The position numbers and the translations under genes are program-made. DNA of 64,000 nt. Source: Cymodocea nodosa. Its lineage: Eukaryota; Streptophyta; Magnoliopsida; Alismatales; Cymodoceaceae. The notes under the pieces are model-generated. The model was not told the origin of the DNA, made no database searches, and saw only the letters and a list, made by a program, of their open reading frames with translations. The stretch covers positions 5,657,001 to 5,721,000 of the forward strand of contig JAZBRI010000008.1 in assembly GCA_036874045.1 (NCBI GenBank). Reading direction: 5' to 3'. Position 1 is the stretch's first letter; each line of letters starts with the position of its first letter. This document shows, piece after piece, positions 24,579 through 35,700 of this stretch.

Positions 24579-25766
24579 TCATGCAGCTGCCCTCCCAGAA
24601 GAGGTATCAATTTCATTAACCGTTCTATTGATAGGATTAGGTATAACTTGTATTGGCAATCCTCTAGTAGGTCTAACTTCCATTGGTTCCTTCTGTCTAA
24701 GTGATATATTTCTATTCTGATTTTGAAATGCAGCATTTCCAAATATAAATTCTAGACGATTGTTTACTTGTTGGATTATCTTTTCTAATTTCTCTATTCT
24801 AGCTCCTTGTTCAATTAATACTTCATAACTTATGTTTTTCTCATTTATATTTTCTCCTCCCTGGAAATTGTTGTTTCTCCAAGATAAGTTCGAGTGATTT
24901 CTCCAATTAGGATTATAAGAATTTCCCAAGTTATCTCTCTGGTTTCTAGCATAAATAATATCTAAGTCATTTATGTTTGTATTCTTTTCTGCTAGCTTTT
25001 GATTTAATGATAATTCTTCTATTTTCTTTGTTAATTCATTTAATTTCACCTCCAGCATAGTATTGGAATCTATTTCATGCATTCCTCTTGGCAATATTCT
25101 TTTATCTGCAATAGCTTCAGCCGAATTTTCCCACTGTGCAGTTCTTTTTGCAAAGTTTTCTAAATATGCCCATGCTTCTTCACTATATAATTTTAAAAAT
25201 CCATTTTGACAAGTAGATTCTAATAAAGATTTCGTTGAAACATCTATGCCTTCATAAATTATACCTATTAATTGTGCTTTACTCATTGCATGATGTGGAC
25301 ATTGAGTCAGTAAATCTTTAAATCTTTCAAAATATTTCCAGAATGATTCACCTTGTTTTTGGCTACACATTAATATTTCTTTCTTCTTTTTAATCGTTTG
25401 ATGTGTCGGATAATATTTTTCTAGAAAAACAGAGTAAAATTCAGTCCATGTAGAAATTGAATCAAGTGATAGAGTATATAACCATCTCTTAGCTGTATCT
25501 TTTAAAGAAAAAGGGATATATCTAAGTTTAATAGCATCTATACTCATGTTCGGCATTTTCATTATTTGACAAACTTCGTTAAATTCTCTAAGGAAATAAT
25601 AGGTATCCTCTCTTTCTAATTGATGAAAATGTGGCAATTGACTAATATAATTAGATTTCAGTTCAAACCTATCTCCCTCAAAGTTTGGCAATCGAATACA
25701 TGAAGGTTCATTAATTAATTCAGGATACAGAATCTCTCCTAATGGTTTTTCTACTAGAACAGCCAT
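24579..25766 (-). CDS. gag: Athila-type Gag, copy 3 (element-borne)
   Basis: This is an open frame of 395 residues of the plant retrotransposon Gag family (Pfam Retrotrans_gag type). Landmarks are FELKSNYISQLPHFH (about 34-48), IPFSLKDTAKRWLY (84-97), FYSVFLEKYYPT (110-121), QGESFWKYFERFKDLL (138-153) and CPHH (156-159). A C-terminal NPNWRNHSNLSW block is followed by an IEKLEKIIQQVNNRLE coiled coil. No CCHC knuckle is seen. Gag builds the particle that carries element RNA. Similarity to the other copies extends upstream of the chosen ATG to about 25920, so the true N-terminus may lie further out. It looks largely whole. No pol follows; the F-box gene does. Confidence 0.8.
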   Translation of the reverse strand: MAVLVEKPLGEILYPELINEPSCIRLPNFEGDRFELKSNYISQLPHFHQLEREDTYYFLREFNEVCQIMKMPNMSIDAIKLRYIPFSLKDTAKRWLYTLSLDSISTWTEFYSVFLEKYYPTHQTIKKKKEILMCSQKQGESFWKYFERFKDLLTQCPHHAMSKAQLIGIIYEGIDVSTKSLLESTCQNGFLKLYSEEAWAYLENFAKRTAQWENSAEAIADKRILPRGMHEIDSNTMLEVKLNELTKKIEELSLNQKLAEKNTNINDLDIIYARNQRDNLGNSYNPNWRNHSNLSWRNNNFQGGENINEKNISYEVLIEQGARIEKLEKIIQQVNNRLEFIFGNAAFQNQNRNISLRQKEPMEVRPTRGLPIQVIPNPINRTVNEIDTSSGRAAA

Positions 25767-26913
25767 CTCTACGTTCTCCTTGAAAGAAAGGTTAGCTACA
25801 CCCCAAAGAATTTCGTTAAAGTTCAGTTTAGAAAATTTTTCAATACTCCTCTACAATGAAAATTCCTAGGTAGGTGTTCTTACTAATCGTTTAGTACTTA
25901 GAGAACGAGTCCATGTGCTCATAAATAAATAGCAGAAGATTGATTACATATTAGTCTGAAGCTTTCCATTCTATAAATATTTGTTGTCGGATGAAGTTGA
26001 ATTAGCTGCTTCTCCTTCCAGTTCCTCCAATGCTTTCTCCTTTCTTTTAAAAGTGCTGGTAACTCGTAAATAACATTCTGTTTCATATATATACTATGCA
26101 TCCATAAAGTGAATAAATCTCGTTGCAAGAACGTGTCTTGCAACGTGCATCGTGGTTCCTATTTTTATGGGTACGTGTACCACTACTAATTTCAAATTTA
26201 GGTAACCGCTAAACCGACGAAGTTTCGTTCGTGGTTAGAAGAATAACCATTCTACTTAATCCACGAACTAACCTCGTTGAGTTACAGATTACTCAACGAA
26301 ACACAGTCGGTTACTGTTGCTAACTCCACGGACTAACTTCGTTGAGTTACAGATAACTCAACGGAGTGACCTTATATTATATTACTGACCTCATGGAGTT
26401 ACGGTTAACTCAACGGACTTACTTTGTTGAGTTAACACTTAGCAACAACTAAGTTTTACTCTCGTAAGTGTTTCTATTCTGTTTTTTTTATTTTTTATTT
26501 GCTCTGTCATTCTGCTAACTGTAATAAAGTTAAATCTATGTCATTAATGCCTCATTTTGATTAAAATACATTTAAATCTGAACATTATATAAATATTTAA
26601 CTTGCAAGTCATTTTATGTTATGCATAATTTATATTTTACCTTACAACATGTAGAAATTTTTAAGCAGTTATCTTGTCATTTAGTAAATTGTAAATCTGT
26701 TACATATTCATTCATAAAGTTCCACAAATTACATAATATTCAATAAATTCCATTCATTTCACATTCAAATACATATGAAAATTGCATCTGAAAAATTATA
26801 TTCATTAATATGAATCAATTACATTACAAGTACATCATACAATTTCATACAATTTTACACAAGTAGACGAACAATACAATTTAATCTTTATGCCTAAGTT
26901 CATCTACTTCCTT
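25767..26913 (-). other. Spacer between envelope-like gene and gag, with paired half-site array
   Basis: The part near gag (25767-25930) is conserved with copies 1 and 4 and may include the gag N-terminus. Between 26210 and 26440 lies a dense array of TTCGTTGAGTTA / TAACTCAACGGA half-sites. One head-to-head pair is TTCGTTGAGTTA (26338-26349), gap CAGA, TAACTCAACGGA (26354-26365). The rest (26450-26913) is AT-rich, and I see no gene in it. Copy 4 has the same spacer at 49589-50883. Confidence 0.6.
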
Positions 26914-28188
26914 CTAGAGTTTTTCTAATTGCTGCTCTAATTGATTTATCCTCTCTACTACTCCTGCAATTTCTCCAAAAGGTACAGCTAATTCTGCAGC
27001 TACAAAATTTCTGTATTCTTTCACTGAAATGGTTCTAGATCTTATCCTTTTTGATGTCCATTTAGTGAAATCAATACTATCCACCATCAGCAGTGGAATA
27101 AAATCTCCACAAAATAATTTCTTCTTCACTATTTTCAGCTTAGAGATAAAAACTGCAGACCAATTTATTTGGATCTTATTTACAACTGCATACGTGGCCC
27201 ATTTGACAAATTGACTTAATTCTATGTCATGGCCCTGTCGTTGATAGACATTCTTAATCAGAATGTTAGCTACCATGTGTGCTTTACCATTTAAATGCTT
27301 CAATCTGTTTAATAATGGCACACCAGGATTGATAGCTAAACAATCCTTAATTTGCTGGTCAGTCCATTCAACTATAGTTGTATCTTCCAAAATTTTTGTT
27401 CCTTCATTCTTTAAACCAAATATGTTGTGGAGAAGCTCTGGTGTTATCTGTACATCAGCTTCCTCCACGTTTGAAATTAATCCTCCTTCTCTTTCTCTCA
27501 AATTTGCATAGAAACAGGGCACTAAATTTTCATATACTGCATGCCCTCTTTCTTGAGATATAAATTGCAGTAGACCTTGGAATTCAAATAGATCTTTGAT
27601 TTCTTGCATTCCATCCCAATTTACTGGTCTACTGTAAATAATATTGTAACCCCTTATTTCTTGGTATTTGGTATAAGCTTCCTGACTACAAAAATGTACT
27701 TCATTCAAAATTGTTGTTTCAGTCGAGTCAGGAAGGTGACTTTGTTGCTCCTGAGGGGTTTGTACTTGTTCTTCCTCTAGCAAAGGTTGCATTTGGACAT
27801 TCTCTTCAGATTCCTGAATTTTTGCTTTTGCTTCTGTCTGTGGTGGTGAGCCAGCAGAACTCTCCACTTTGTCTTGAATTCTTTCCATAATTTGCTGAAG
27901 AGTTTCTTGCTCTTCAGTAGAATCTGTGAAATTATTTTTGTCCAAATGGCTTCTTTCAACCTCTTCATTTTCTACTCTTTCTTCTTCCTCCTGACTACCA
28001 ATCTGTTCTGTTACTATTCTTTCTAATTCTGTAACAGATTGGGATGGAGTCACGGGCAATTCAGTTTCTGCCTTAATTTCTGTTTCTTCTTGTACAGGCT
28101 GCAAACTAATTTCAGCCTGATTTTTTTCTTTTCTTTGCTCCTCCTGCTCCTCAGATTCGGATAGCAGGTTAATAAAAATCTGCTCCAC
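26914..28188 (-). CDS. Envelope-like / 'putative plant transposon protein' gene, copy 3
   Basis: This is an open frame of 424 residues. The first 160 residues are very rich in Glu and Gln and probably disordered. Residues 190-390 hold the folded domain: IKDLFEFQGLLQF, CFYANL, LLHNIFGLKNEG, LKHLNGKAHMVANIL, WATYAVVNKIQINW and KKLFCGDFI. The last 15 residues (ERINQLEQQLEKL) look like a short coiled coil. I see no signal peptide and no clear membrane segment, so a true envelope role is doubtful. It lies upstream of gag, unlike the env-like gene of SIRE elements; an extra gene before gag is known from Ogre-type elements. The N-terminus lies 23 bp from an inverted LTR, so the original start may be lost. 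Confidence 0.65.
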   Translation of the reverse strand: MEQIFINLLSESEEQEEQRKEKNQAEISLQPVQEETEIKAETELPVTPSQSVTELERIVTEQIGSQEEEERVENEEVERSHLDKNNFTDSTEEQETLQQIMERIQDKVESSAGSPPQTEAKAKIQESEENVQMQPLLEEEQVQTPQEQQSHLPDSTETTILNEVHFCSQEAYTKYQEIRGYNIIYSRPVNWDGMQEIKDLFEFQGLLQFISQERGHAVYENLVPCFYANLREREGGLISNVEEADVQITPELLHNIFGLKNEGTKILEDTTIVEWTDQQIKDCLAINPGVPLLNRLKHLNGKAHMVANILIKNVYQRQGHDIELSQFVKWATYAVVNKIQINWSAVFISKLKIVKKKLFCGDFIPLLMVDSIDFTKWTSKRIRSRTISVKEYRNFVAAELAVPFGEIAGVVERINQLEQQLEKL

Positions 28189-28210
28189 AGGCCTTGTAAA
28201 AATTAGTACT

Positions 28211-29820
28211 TGTTTAGAATGAAAAAGTGCATATTATTAACGGTTAAATGATGGTTAATTGCATAATATTTAGCTTATCATATGAGAATTAAGCCATTAT
28301 GTTATAATTGCACTATTATATGCTTTAATTGAAGAATCTGCTTAATTTTGGGGAATTAATGTTAATTTAGTATATTTATGAACTGTCGGTAAGTTGCAAG
28401 TTGTGAAATTCTTAAGTATCCGAATTTTTTGATATTTCGGACAGTTATGTTTAACATACCGAACAAATTCGAATAGTTATGTTTAACAGACGGAATATGT
28501 ATCAGATAGTTATGTTTAAATTGCCAAACATTTATGTTTAGAGAGAATATTTTATTACTTCCAGATGTACACGTGTCGAAACCAGAATGAATGTCTTAAG
28601 TGAATTTTCGGTGAGTTAGCTGTAACTATCCGAAAATGCATCTAAGCATCGGATGGTTATACCTGTAACTCTCTGAAATGTTATTTTATATTTAAACTAC
28701 TGCTGACACGTGTCGAGATCTGGTAGATTTACTTAAGTTATAACTCGTTAAGTTAGCATAATTGTACGCGTTGAGTTACATGAATATACAGTAAGGTAAC
28801 GTGTTAGGTTAGTGGCTTATGCACGTGTTGAATTTAAATGCTTTAGAATATCACGTGAGATGCACATGTTTAACTTGTTAAGTTAGCATAACTGCACGCG
28901 TTGAGTTACATGAATATACACTAAGGTAACGTGTTAGGTTAGCGGCTTATTTCTTTATTGCATGTATTTTATAGTTATTTTCCAAAATGCCACTGTAGCG
29001 ATTGCAAGAACAGACAGTTGGAAGGAAAAACCACGTTTGCACGTATCACGCAGGAATTCAATCGTGCATGGAGAAGGAAGCATCGTCGTTGATCTGAAGG
29101 AAGGAAATCCAACCGATCATTCAAGCAGAAGCAGTTACTATTGAAGAAATATAAAAGAAAAGAAGAAAAAAAGAAAGTGTGATCGATGGACGCCCAGTGT
29201 ATATAGAGGAGGAGCACCGAGCTTTCTGCAAATAGTATCGGCGATTCTCCGAAGTATCACACCAACCATCGTTATCACCACCATAATCACCAATCATTGG
29301 AGGCCTATGAGGATACTTGCCTGATGTTGGGTCGATTCCAAGCCAAACACAGTGCCTGACAACCACTGTGAGGAGTGATCGCATCGCGGGAAGGGAAGAC
29401 ATTTTCACCAAGCGCCAACTCATATTTCAGGAGATCGTAAAGCTTTTAGCCTTGGCTTCGGGTTGATGCCTATATGCTGAAGAGGAGATCATCTTGCAAT
29501 TCTGGACTCGCGATTCTATAGGGAGCGGAGATAGAATTGTAAGTAGTTTAATTTTTAGTGGTATAATCACGTTGCAAGTAGTGTCGGAAGTATTTACTAT
29601 CAAGTGAGATTACTTTACATTTCACCTTTCGCCCGTTTCCATGTTCACATCAAAACAAAAATACCAAAAACAATTTATCTTTGTTTGCATGTTGTATTTG
29701 AGTGTTGTATTGTTTATGTTGTATCATGATTAATGTTATCTATATCAGTTTTATGATTGTTTTATGTTAGTTTTAATTTTACATTTTACTGAAATTGGTT
29801 CATACAAAAAACTTAGATTG
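28211..29820 (+). repeat. B-type LTR, plus orientation, 3' end missing
   Basis: It starts TGTTTAGAATG and follows the reverse complement of 21490 back to about 19720, then changes at about 29820. Before the start, only 'aaaaattag' of the usual purine-tract context remains. It holds half-site pairs such as TTCGGTGAGTTA (28607-28618), gap GCTG, TAACTATCCGAA (28623-28634), plus CTCGTTAAGTTA and CACGTG boxes. It is in inverted orientation to copy 3, so it is not that copy's normal 5' LTR. Confidence 0.7.
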
Positions 29821-29934
29821 TCTAGAGTAGTGCTATTGAATAAGTTAAGACTCTAGAAAAGCTTAAAGTTGATCAACCTATTTCAGAATCTATAGAAATA
29901 GAGTCTGAGAATTCACAATAGGTAGACATAAACA

Positions 29935-31130
29935 TATTTGTTGAAAATAATGAAGATTTACAGATAGATATAAGGGTTGTTGAATTTATGGAAAATTTGA
30001 ACTTTGAACATTCTATAGAAAATGAATTTATGGATGTTGTAGATATTGAAAATATTCCTTATACTGTTGAAGTTGAAGAATCAAGCTTACCTGAGCAGTT
30101 TCAAGAAAATATTCTGATAGAGGAACAAAAATGACATTTATTTTGAAGAAGAGAATCTTGAAGAAGAATTAAATTCCAAATCAAAGCTTCAAGTATCACC
30201 TTTTGAACATAGTACCCTACACATTAAAGATAATTCAATTCATTTTAGATCTGAGGAAGCATTTTAGAAATACAATAATTTGATTAAATATCAAATTCTG
30301 CATGCTAGACCAATAAAGTTTAGAAATTTAATACAAATTAAAGATCTGTTTTAGTTTCAAGGTTTAATACAATTTTTACCAGTTGGAATGAAATGAAAAC
30401 AATATAAAGAGCTTATTGTAGCTTTTTACAGCAATCTAGTACAGAATGAAAATCTTTTGAAAATTCAAATAACTCAATAGGAGTTTACTTTATCTCTTGA
30501 ATTAATTTTTAAAATTTTGGGATTATGGAATGAAGGTGTTGTTACCAACAGATTTGACATAGTTAGACAACTGAAATGAGACATTCAATCTTTATCTTAG
30601 ATTTTAGATGTATATTCAAAAATAAGATTAATGGAAAATTTGAATGCCAAAGCTAGGTTTATTGCAAATATTCTACATGCAAATTTATTTTAGGGAGTTG
30701 GACATAATCTAGAAGTAAGCAAAAATTATTTATATGCAACTTATGACATACTGAACAGAAGACATAAATTGGTTTGATGTTTTCACATATCAACTACAAC
30801 ATATGAATTCAAAGTTATTTTTTGGTGATGAGGTATGTTGAATTATTACAAATCAATTGAATTTATTTGACTGATCCTCTAAAGTTAAAGGTACGAGAGC
30901 ATTTAGTATTAAAGATTTGGAAAAATACCAACTAAAGCAACAATAACAACAATAACAACAATAGCAACCTGATTTTCAACAACAATAGTAAAATTATTTA
31001 GATAAATTACAACAACCCGAGCTACCTCCTAACTTAGATGCAATACTGAATGACATCAGAAATAATATTAGGCATCTAGGAAATAAAATTTGTAATGTCA
31101 TAGACAATATTATTAGTGGTAATAGATAAA
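29935..31130 (+). pseudogene. Envelope-like gene remnant, second plus-strand copy
   Basis: Decayed sequence of the same family as 4665-5369. Blocks still recognisable include IKDLF near 30340, LNAKARFIANILHA near 30645, YLYATYD near 30735 and KLFFGDE near 30815. A CAA-repeat stretch (Gln-rich, about 30935-30990) follows, as in the first copy. It lies between a B-type LTR and a SIRE-type polypurine tract and LTR, the same arrangement as at 1045-7157. It is broken in many places. Confidence 0.6.
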
Positions 31131-31574
31131 TGTATTGTCATTTGTCTATTTACTTGTATTCTGAATACAAAATGTAATGTTTGTATTTATTGATTGATTG
31201 TTTGAATAATACATTTTACTATAAATGTGTTTCAATTCTTATTAAAGTTTACAGAATATTTAGTTGTACACACTTGTCTCTCGTTTTAATACTTTGTAAT
31301 CATCTTTTTGATTAATGACAAAAGGAGAGATGATTATGATTTTAAATGTATATTTTTAAAAGGGAGAGATGATTATATATTTGTTGAAATTTTTATGAAA
31401 GTTTTACTTATGAGAGATAATTTTTACACAAACAACATAAATAAGATTAAGTGAACTTAAGTTAACAAACTTGTTTGTTAAATTAAAATTTAACCCAACA
31501 GAGGTGCTTTATTAAGTTAAATATATTTCATAATTGATTTAATATGGTTTTGTCATTATCAAATAGGGAGAGAT
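31131..31574 (+). promoter_or_regulatory. 3' noncoding region with repeated purine tracts
   Basis: There is no gene here. Three purine tracts occur in series: AAAGGAGAGATGATTAT (about 31320), AAAAGGGAGAGATGATTAT (about 31357) and AAATAGGGAGAGAT directly before the LTR at 31575. The series resembles the doubled tract at 5845 and 5892. Confidence 0.5.
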
Positions 31575-33136
31575 TGTTGAGTATTGTGTTTAGATGATGT
31601 ATGCTAAACAAATGTAATCATATTTAATCAATTGTTATTATTTGTGAAAATAAATTAAGAACATCAATTAATATAGAAAAAGTTTAATGATATAAATACT
31701 TATCTGTAATAGATATGAAATTATGCTAAGTTAAATAACTAGTCGTTAAGTTATACTAACTTTTTATTTAACTAAATGTTAAGTTAACATGTGTTTTTAT
31801 TGTAAAGCATGATATGTTTTAAAAGGTATATTTCTTTATCATGTACAGTGCACGTTAAGATAACTCGTTAAGTTAGTACTTTATTTGTATAAAGGTCACA
31901 TGAGAGCTCGTTGAGTTATAGGCTTAAAGGTTAAAATAGGTCACGTGAGAACTTCTTGAGTTAGTGAACAAAATGTTAAGGTGAAGAGACAAACTCATTA
32001 AGTTAGTATTATATATGTGGTGAATTTAGAGTTTACGAATGTTATATTGTATTATGTGAGTTGCACATGCTTAACTCGTTAAGTTAACATAACTACACAC
32101 ATTGAGTTGTTATATTGAATACTAAGGCAATGTGTTAGGTTAGTGTTATAAACTTAAAGTTATTATTCTTACACATGGTAAATATTTTATTGTTTAAAAC
32201 ATTTATTTATTACTAGTTCATTGAGTTATCGTAAAACCATGAAGTTAGTTCATTGAGTTATCGTAACATCACGAAGCTGGTTCGTTGAGTTAGCGTAACA
32301 CTACAAACTTAGTTCATTGAGTTAGCTACAATACTTGTCACGTGAATTATCACATGATGAACTTATTAAGTTAGATACATTAAGTTATAAATCTACTATT
32401 TTACTCGTTTAGTTAACATTAACACAACTTGTTATTACACTTGATGAAAAATTTTGGACAAGAAAGTTTATTTTGTAGGAAATTTTTCAAAGATTTAGGA
32501 TTGATGGTTAACGAAAATTCAAAAGAAAAACATAGATCAGAACATGTGTATTTTGAAGAAGGAAAAAGAGAAGACATGAAGAGTGGAAGAATGATTGTGG
32601 ATAAACGTGGAAGATATACATAGAATGGAAATAGATTATAAAAGATATAAAATTCTCGTTGATCATTTATCCCTACACACCAAATGAAATATATTTTTAG
32701 GGATCAAACACCTCTCTAGGGAAAAAACTCTCAGATAGAAAAAAATTCAATGAAGAGAAAGTCAAATATATATTATTGAAGATTTAAAGAATTAGAAGAA
32801 AGCAAATTCGGTGAAGTAGAAAAAGTTAGATATTTGTCATTGAAGATTTGTAGAAGAAGAAAAAAAATCTCAAACAAGGAGAAATGTTTTAAATTCTGTA
32901 AATTTGTTTTCTCTATTTGTAGTTATGAAATTGATTAGATGAAACATTCTATCGTTATATAATTGTATCTACAATTTTTTAGTAGAATTGAATTGTATAT
33001 TGTAATTGAAACCTTGAATAAAATGATTTGATTAAAATAGTGTCTCGACTTATTTTTAATTTTAAAGTTTCAATTATAACTAAAATTATTGAAAAACACA
33101 ATTCACCCCCTTCTTGTGTAACCATTCGATCCTACA
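31575..33136 (+). repeat. SIRE-type LTR, second plus-strand remnant
   Basis: It starts TGTTGAGTATT after a purine tract and ends TTCGATCCTACA, preceded by AATTCACCCCC, the end type of the LTR at 5906-7157. The length is 1562 bp. It contains many decayed half-sites (CTCGTTAAGTTAG, TTCGTTGAGTTAG; for example 31860-32120 and 32215-32330) and the TCACGTGA box near 32338. It is immediately followed by a second, 5'-truncated LTR. Confidence 0.6.
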
Positions 33137-33828
33137 TTTTACCTATGTATGACTTAGAAGATATATTCTACAATTCTCCAGAAAGAAGACTTTTGATTGT
33201 TCTACGATAGAAGATCATGGAAATTCAAAAATATAGTGTAGATAGTGGAAATTAAAAAAGAGAGTGGAGAACATAGATAATTTAAATTTGAAATTAGTAC
33301 GTAGGATCATGAATTATGGATTAAGTGGATGAATATGTTGAATGTGAAATCACAGTTCTACTAATATAAATAAAGGGTATAAGTTATACTTTATTTATTC
33401 CCTACATTAATATTTGAAATCTCAAAATCAATAGAGAAAAATCCTATCTCATTGAATCCTAAGCAAAATTAGAGAAATGGCTACTATAAAGGAAGTCTCG
33501 AAGATTTAAAGAATGAAGCAAAGAGATACATAAGCTGAGCAAATTTTCAAAGGAATTAGAAAGTTACATGCAAAAGCTTAGGTTTGAATATACAATTCAA
33601 TTAAGGTTAGAATAGGATAAACTTTATTTCGTATTAAATTATAACTCGAAAATTGTATTAGAACCGACAAGTAGGGAATTATGTTAGTAAACATCTATAA
33701 ATTCTTACTTTATCAATAAAAAGTTTAGAATTATAAATAGTGAGTATTTTGTATTCTTGTTTTATCTACTAGATTTTTAAAATCTAAAAACATAATTCAC
33801 CCCCCTCTTGTGATACTACAGTCCAACA
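33137..33828 (+). repeat. 5'-truncated SIRE-type LTR
   Basis: It matches the last 700 bp of the LTR at 5906-7157, beginning with the 'gacttagaagatatattctac' block and ending in AATTCACCCCCC, then CAGTCCAACA. It lies directly behind a complete LTR of the same type. It may be the end of an older element into which the first one inserted, or a product of LTR recombination. Confidence 0.55.
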
Positions 33829-33947
33829 ATAGGCTTCAAGAGATGCAATACAGGTTATTACTATTATTTGAGGCATCAAAAGGATTGATACGTCATTCTT
33901 TTGATTTACGTAGATGACATGCTCATTGCAAGTGTTTTAGGTGTTCT
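33829..33947 (+). pseudogene. Copia reverse transcriptase fragment
   Basis: About 15 residues are readable at 33887-33931 as a copia RT catalytic block, with YVDD in the context ILLIYVDDMLIA. The upstream bases also suit a copia RT but are too short to assign. The fragment is wedged between a SIRE-type LTR end and the LTR of element B copy 4, so it is probably part of the old element into which these inserted. Confidence 0.6.
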
Positions 33948-35700
33948 TGTTTACTTAAAATGTGTATTTATATTTTCTTTTAAAAGTAAACAAATAATTT
34001 TCATAAATTAAATATTACATCTAATTTGTAATTAATTGCAAGTGTATAGCATCTATTACATAAATGTGCAAGTATAGGTTGATCCCATAGAAACTAAGTA
34101 AAAATTTCATATTATTTTGATTTTTATAGCTAGAGTTTGTGTGTTGAATTATGCACTCCATTGACTTACTACTAACTTAACAGATTTAAATTTGCAGTTA
34201 ACTCAATGGACTATCCTTGTGAACTTAAGTTAACTCCACGAGCCTCGTTAGTAACTTCCAATTAAATTTACTGTTCATAAAGGAATTTGATCATACATTA
34301 GGTGGTTTCAAAGAATGTAAATAACATTAATTAAACTTTTAATATTAATTTATACAGTATTTATCATTAATAAAAACTAACATTCAGATATTTCAAACAA
34401 TAACCATATTAATGAAGATTTCATAATTGAATACAAACTAGTTCAGTAATCAGTAAAACGATTTTCTATTTTCTAGAATGAAATAAACATAAAACATTCA
34501 ACAATACTAATAATACTAACATTACTAATAATAAGTTTTTAGTTTGTTTTTGTTATGATATATTCTTGAAGATGAATGAAAAGTGAAATGTAAAATTCTC
34601 TATTGACAGTAAAAACTTTTGTCACTACATATGACGTGATTACACCACTAAAAACTTAATCACTTACTATCATGCATCCCTCTCTCTATAGAATCGTGAA
34701 CTAAGACTTGCAAGTTGATTTTCTCTTCAATATATTGGCATCAATCTAAAACCAAGGCTAGAAGCTTTATTATCTCTTGAGAGATAATTCGGTGCTTGGT
34801 GAAAATGACTTCTCTTCTTGCAACACGATTACTCCTCATAATGGTTGTCAGTCACCATGTTTGGCTTAGAATTGACTTGACATCTAAAAAGTATCTTGAC
34901 ATACCTCCAATGGTTGGTGATTGGTGGTGTGATTTTGGTGGAACTTTAGGGAACAATCGACGCTTGCTATAGTTAGCACAATTTTCCACCTCCATTTTTC
35001 ATTCTCTCTTTTCCTTTTATATTTCTTTCAGTAGTAATTGATTCCGCCTAAATGATCGGTTGGATCTTCTTCCTTCAATTCAACGATGGTGATTTCTTAT
35101 TCATTCCATGATTTAAATCTTGCGTAATGTGTACAATTATGGTTTTCCTTCAAATTTCCTATTTCTACAACTACTCACAGTTGAATATTTAGAAAATAAC
35201 TAGTTCGTGGAGTTAGTGTAACTCAACAAACTTACCTCGTTGACTTAACTGTAACTCAACAGACTTACCTCGTTGAGTTAAGCTTAACTGAACAGACTCG
35301 TTCAACTTTGTAATTTAATAAAATAAATATTTTTATAACATTTAACATTTGAAATGTAAAAGAAGTAATTCTTAATTATTCAAAAGTTGACTTGTGAAAT
35401 AATTCTTAACTTTACGAGGTTCTGTAAACTTACCTTAGTAACTTTACGAGGGTTTGTAAACTTACATGCGTAACATTATGTGGGTTCGTGAACTTCTATA
35501 AAACCACATGTATTATGCTTTTAATCTTTCAAAAATGATATTTAATTAATGCTAATTCCATGAAATTATTTGCATTCTATAATTAAGACATGTAATTGTA
35601 TATTTGTAACATAATGGCTTAATTCTCATATGATAAACTAAATATTATACAATTAATCATTCATTAATCATGAATATTATGCACTTTTTCATTTTAAACA
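33948..35700 (-). repeat. B-type LTR of copy 4
   Basis: On the minus strand it starts TGTTTAAAATG at 35700 and ends CTTAAAGTAAACA-like at 33948; the length is 1753 bp. It is collinear with 19226-21490 but shorter, mainly in the half-site-rich part. The GC-richer block is at about 34720-35000. Confidence 0.7.

Larger units (their letters stand above)
19226..28205 (-). mobile_element. Element B copy 3: envelope-like gene, gag, F-box, LTR; no pol
   Basis: This is the best preserved copy of a non-autonomous LTR element. On the minus strand the order is envelope-like gene (28188-26914), spacer with paired half-sites (26913-25767), gag (25766-24579), F-box gene (24390-23251), 3' noncoding region with an inner purine tract (about 22798-22815), outer polypurine tract (21491-21503) and 3' LTR (21490-19226). 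The 5' LTR is not in place; instead an LTR of the same family lies in opposite orientation from 28211. Two of the three genes look open; the F-box gene has a few breaks. By this measure it is the youngest B copy. Confidence 0.75.

Noticed and set aside
32429-32623. 64-codon plus-strand frame in the second SIRE-type LTR
   Set aside because: Within an LTR, AT-rich, no conserved partner in the LTR at 5906-7157.
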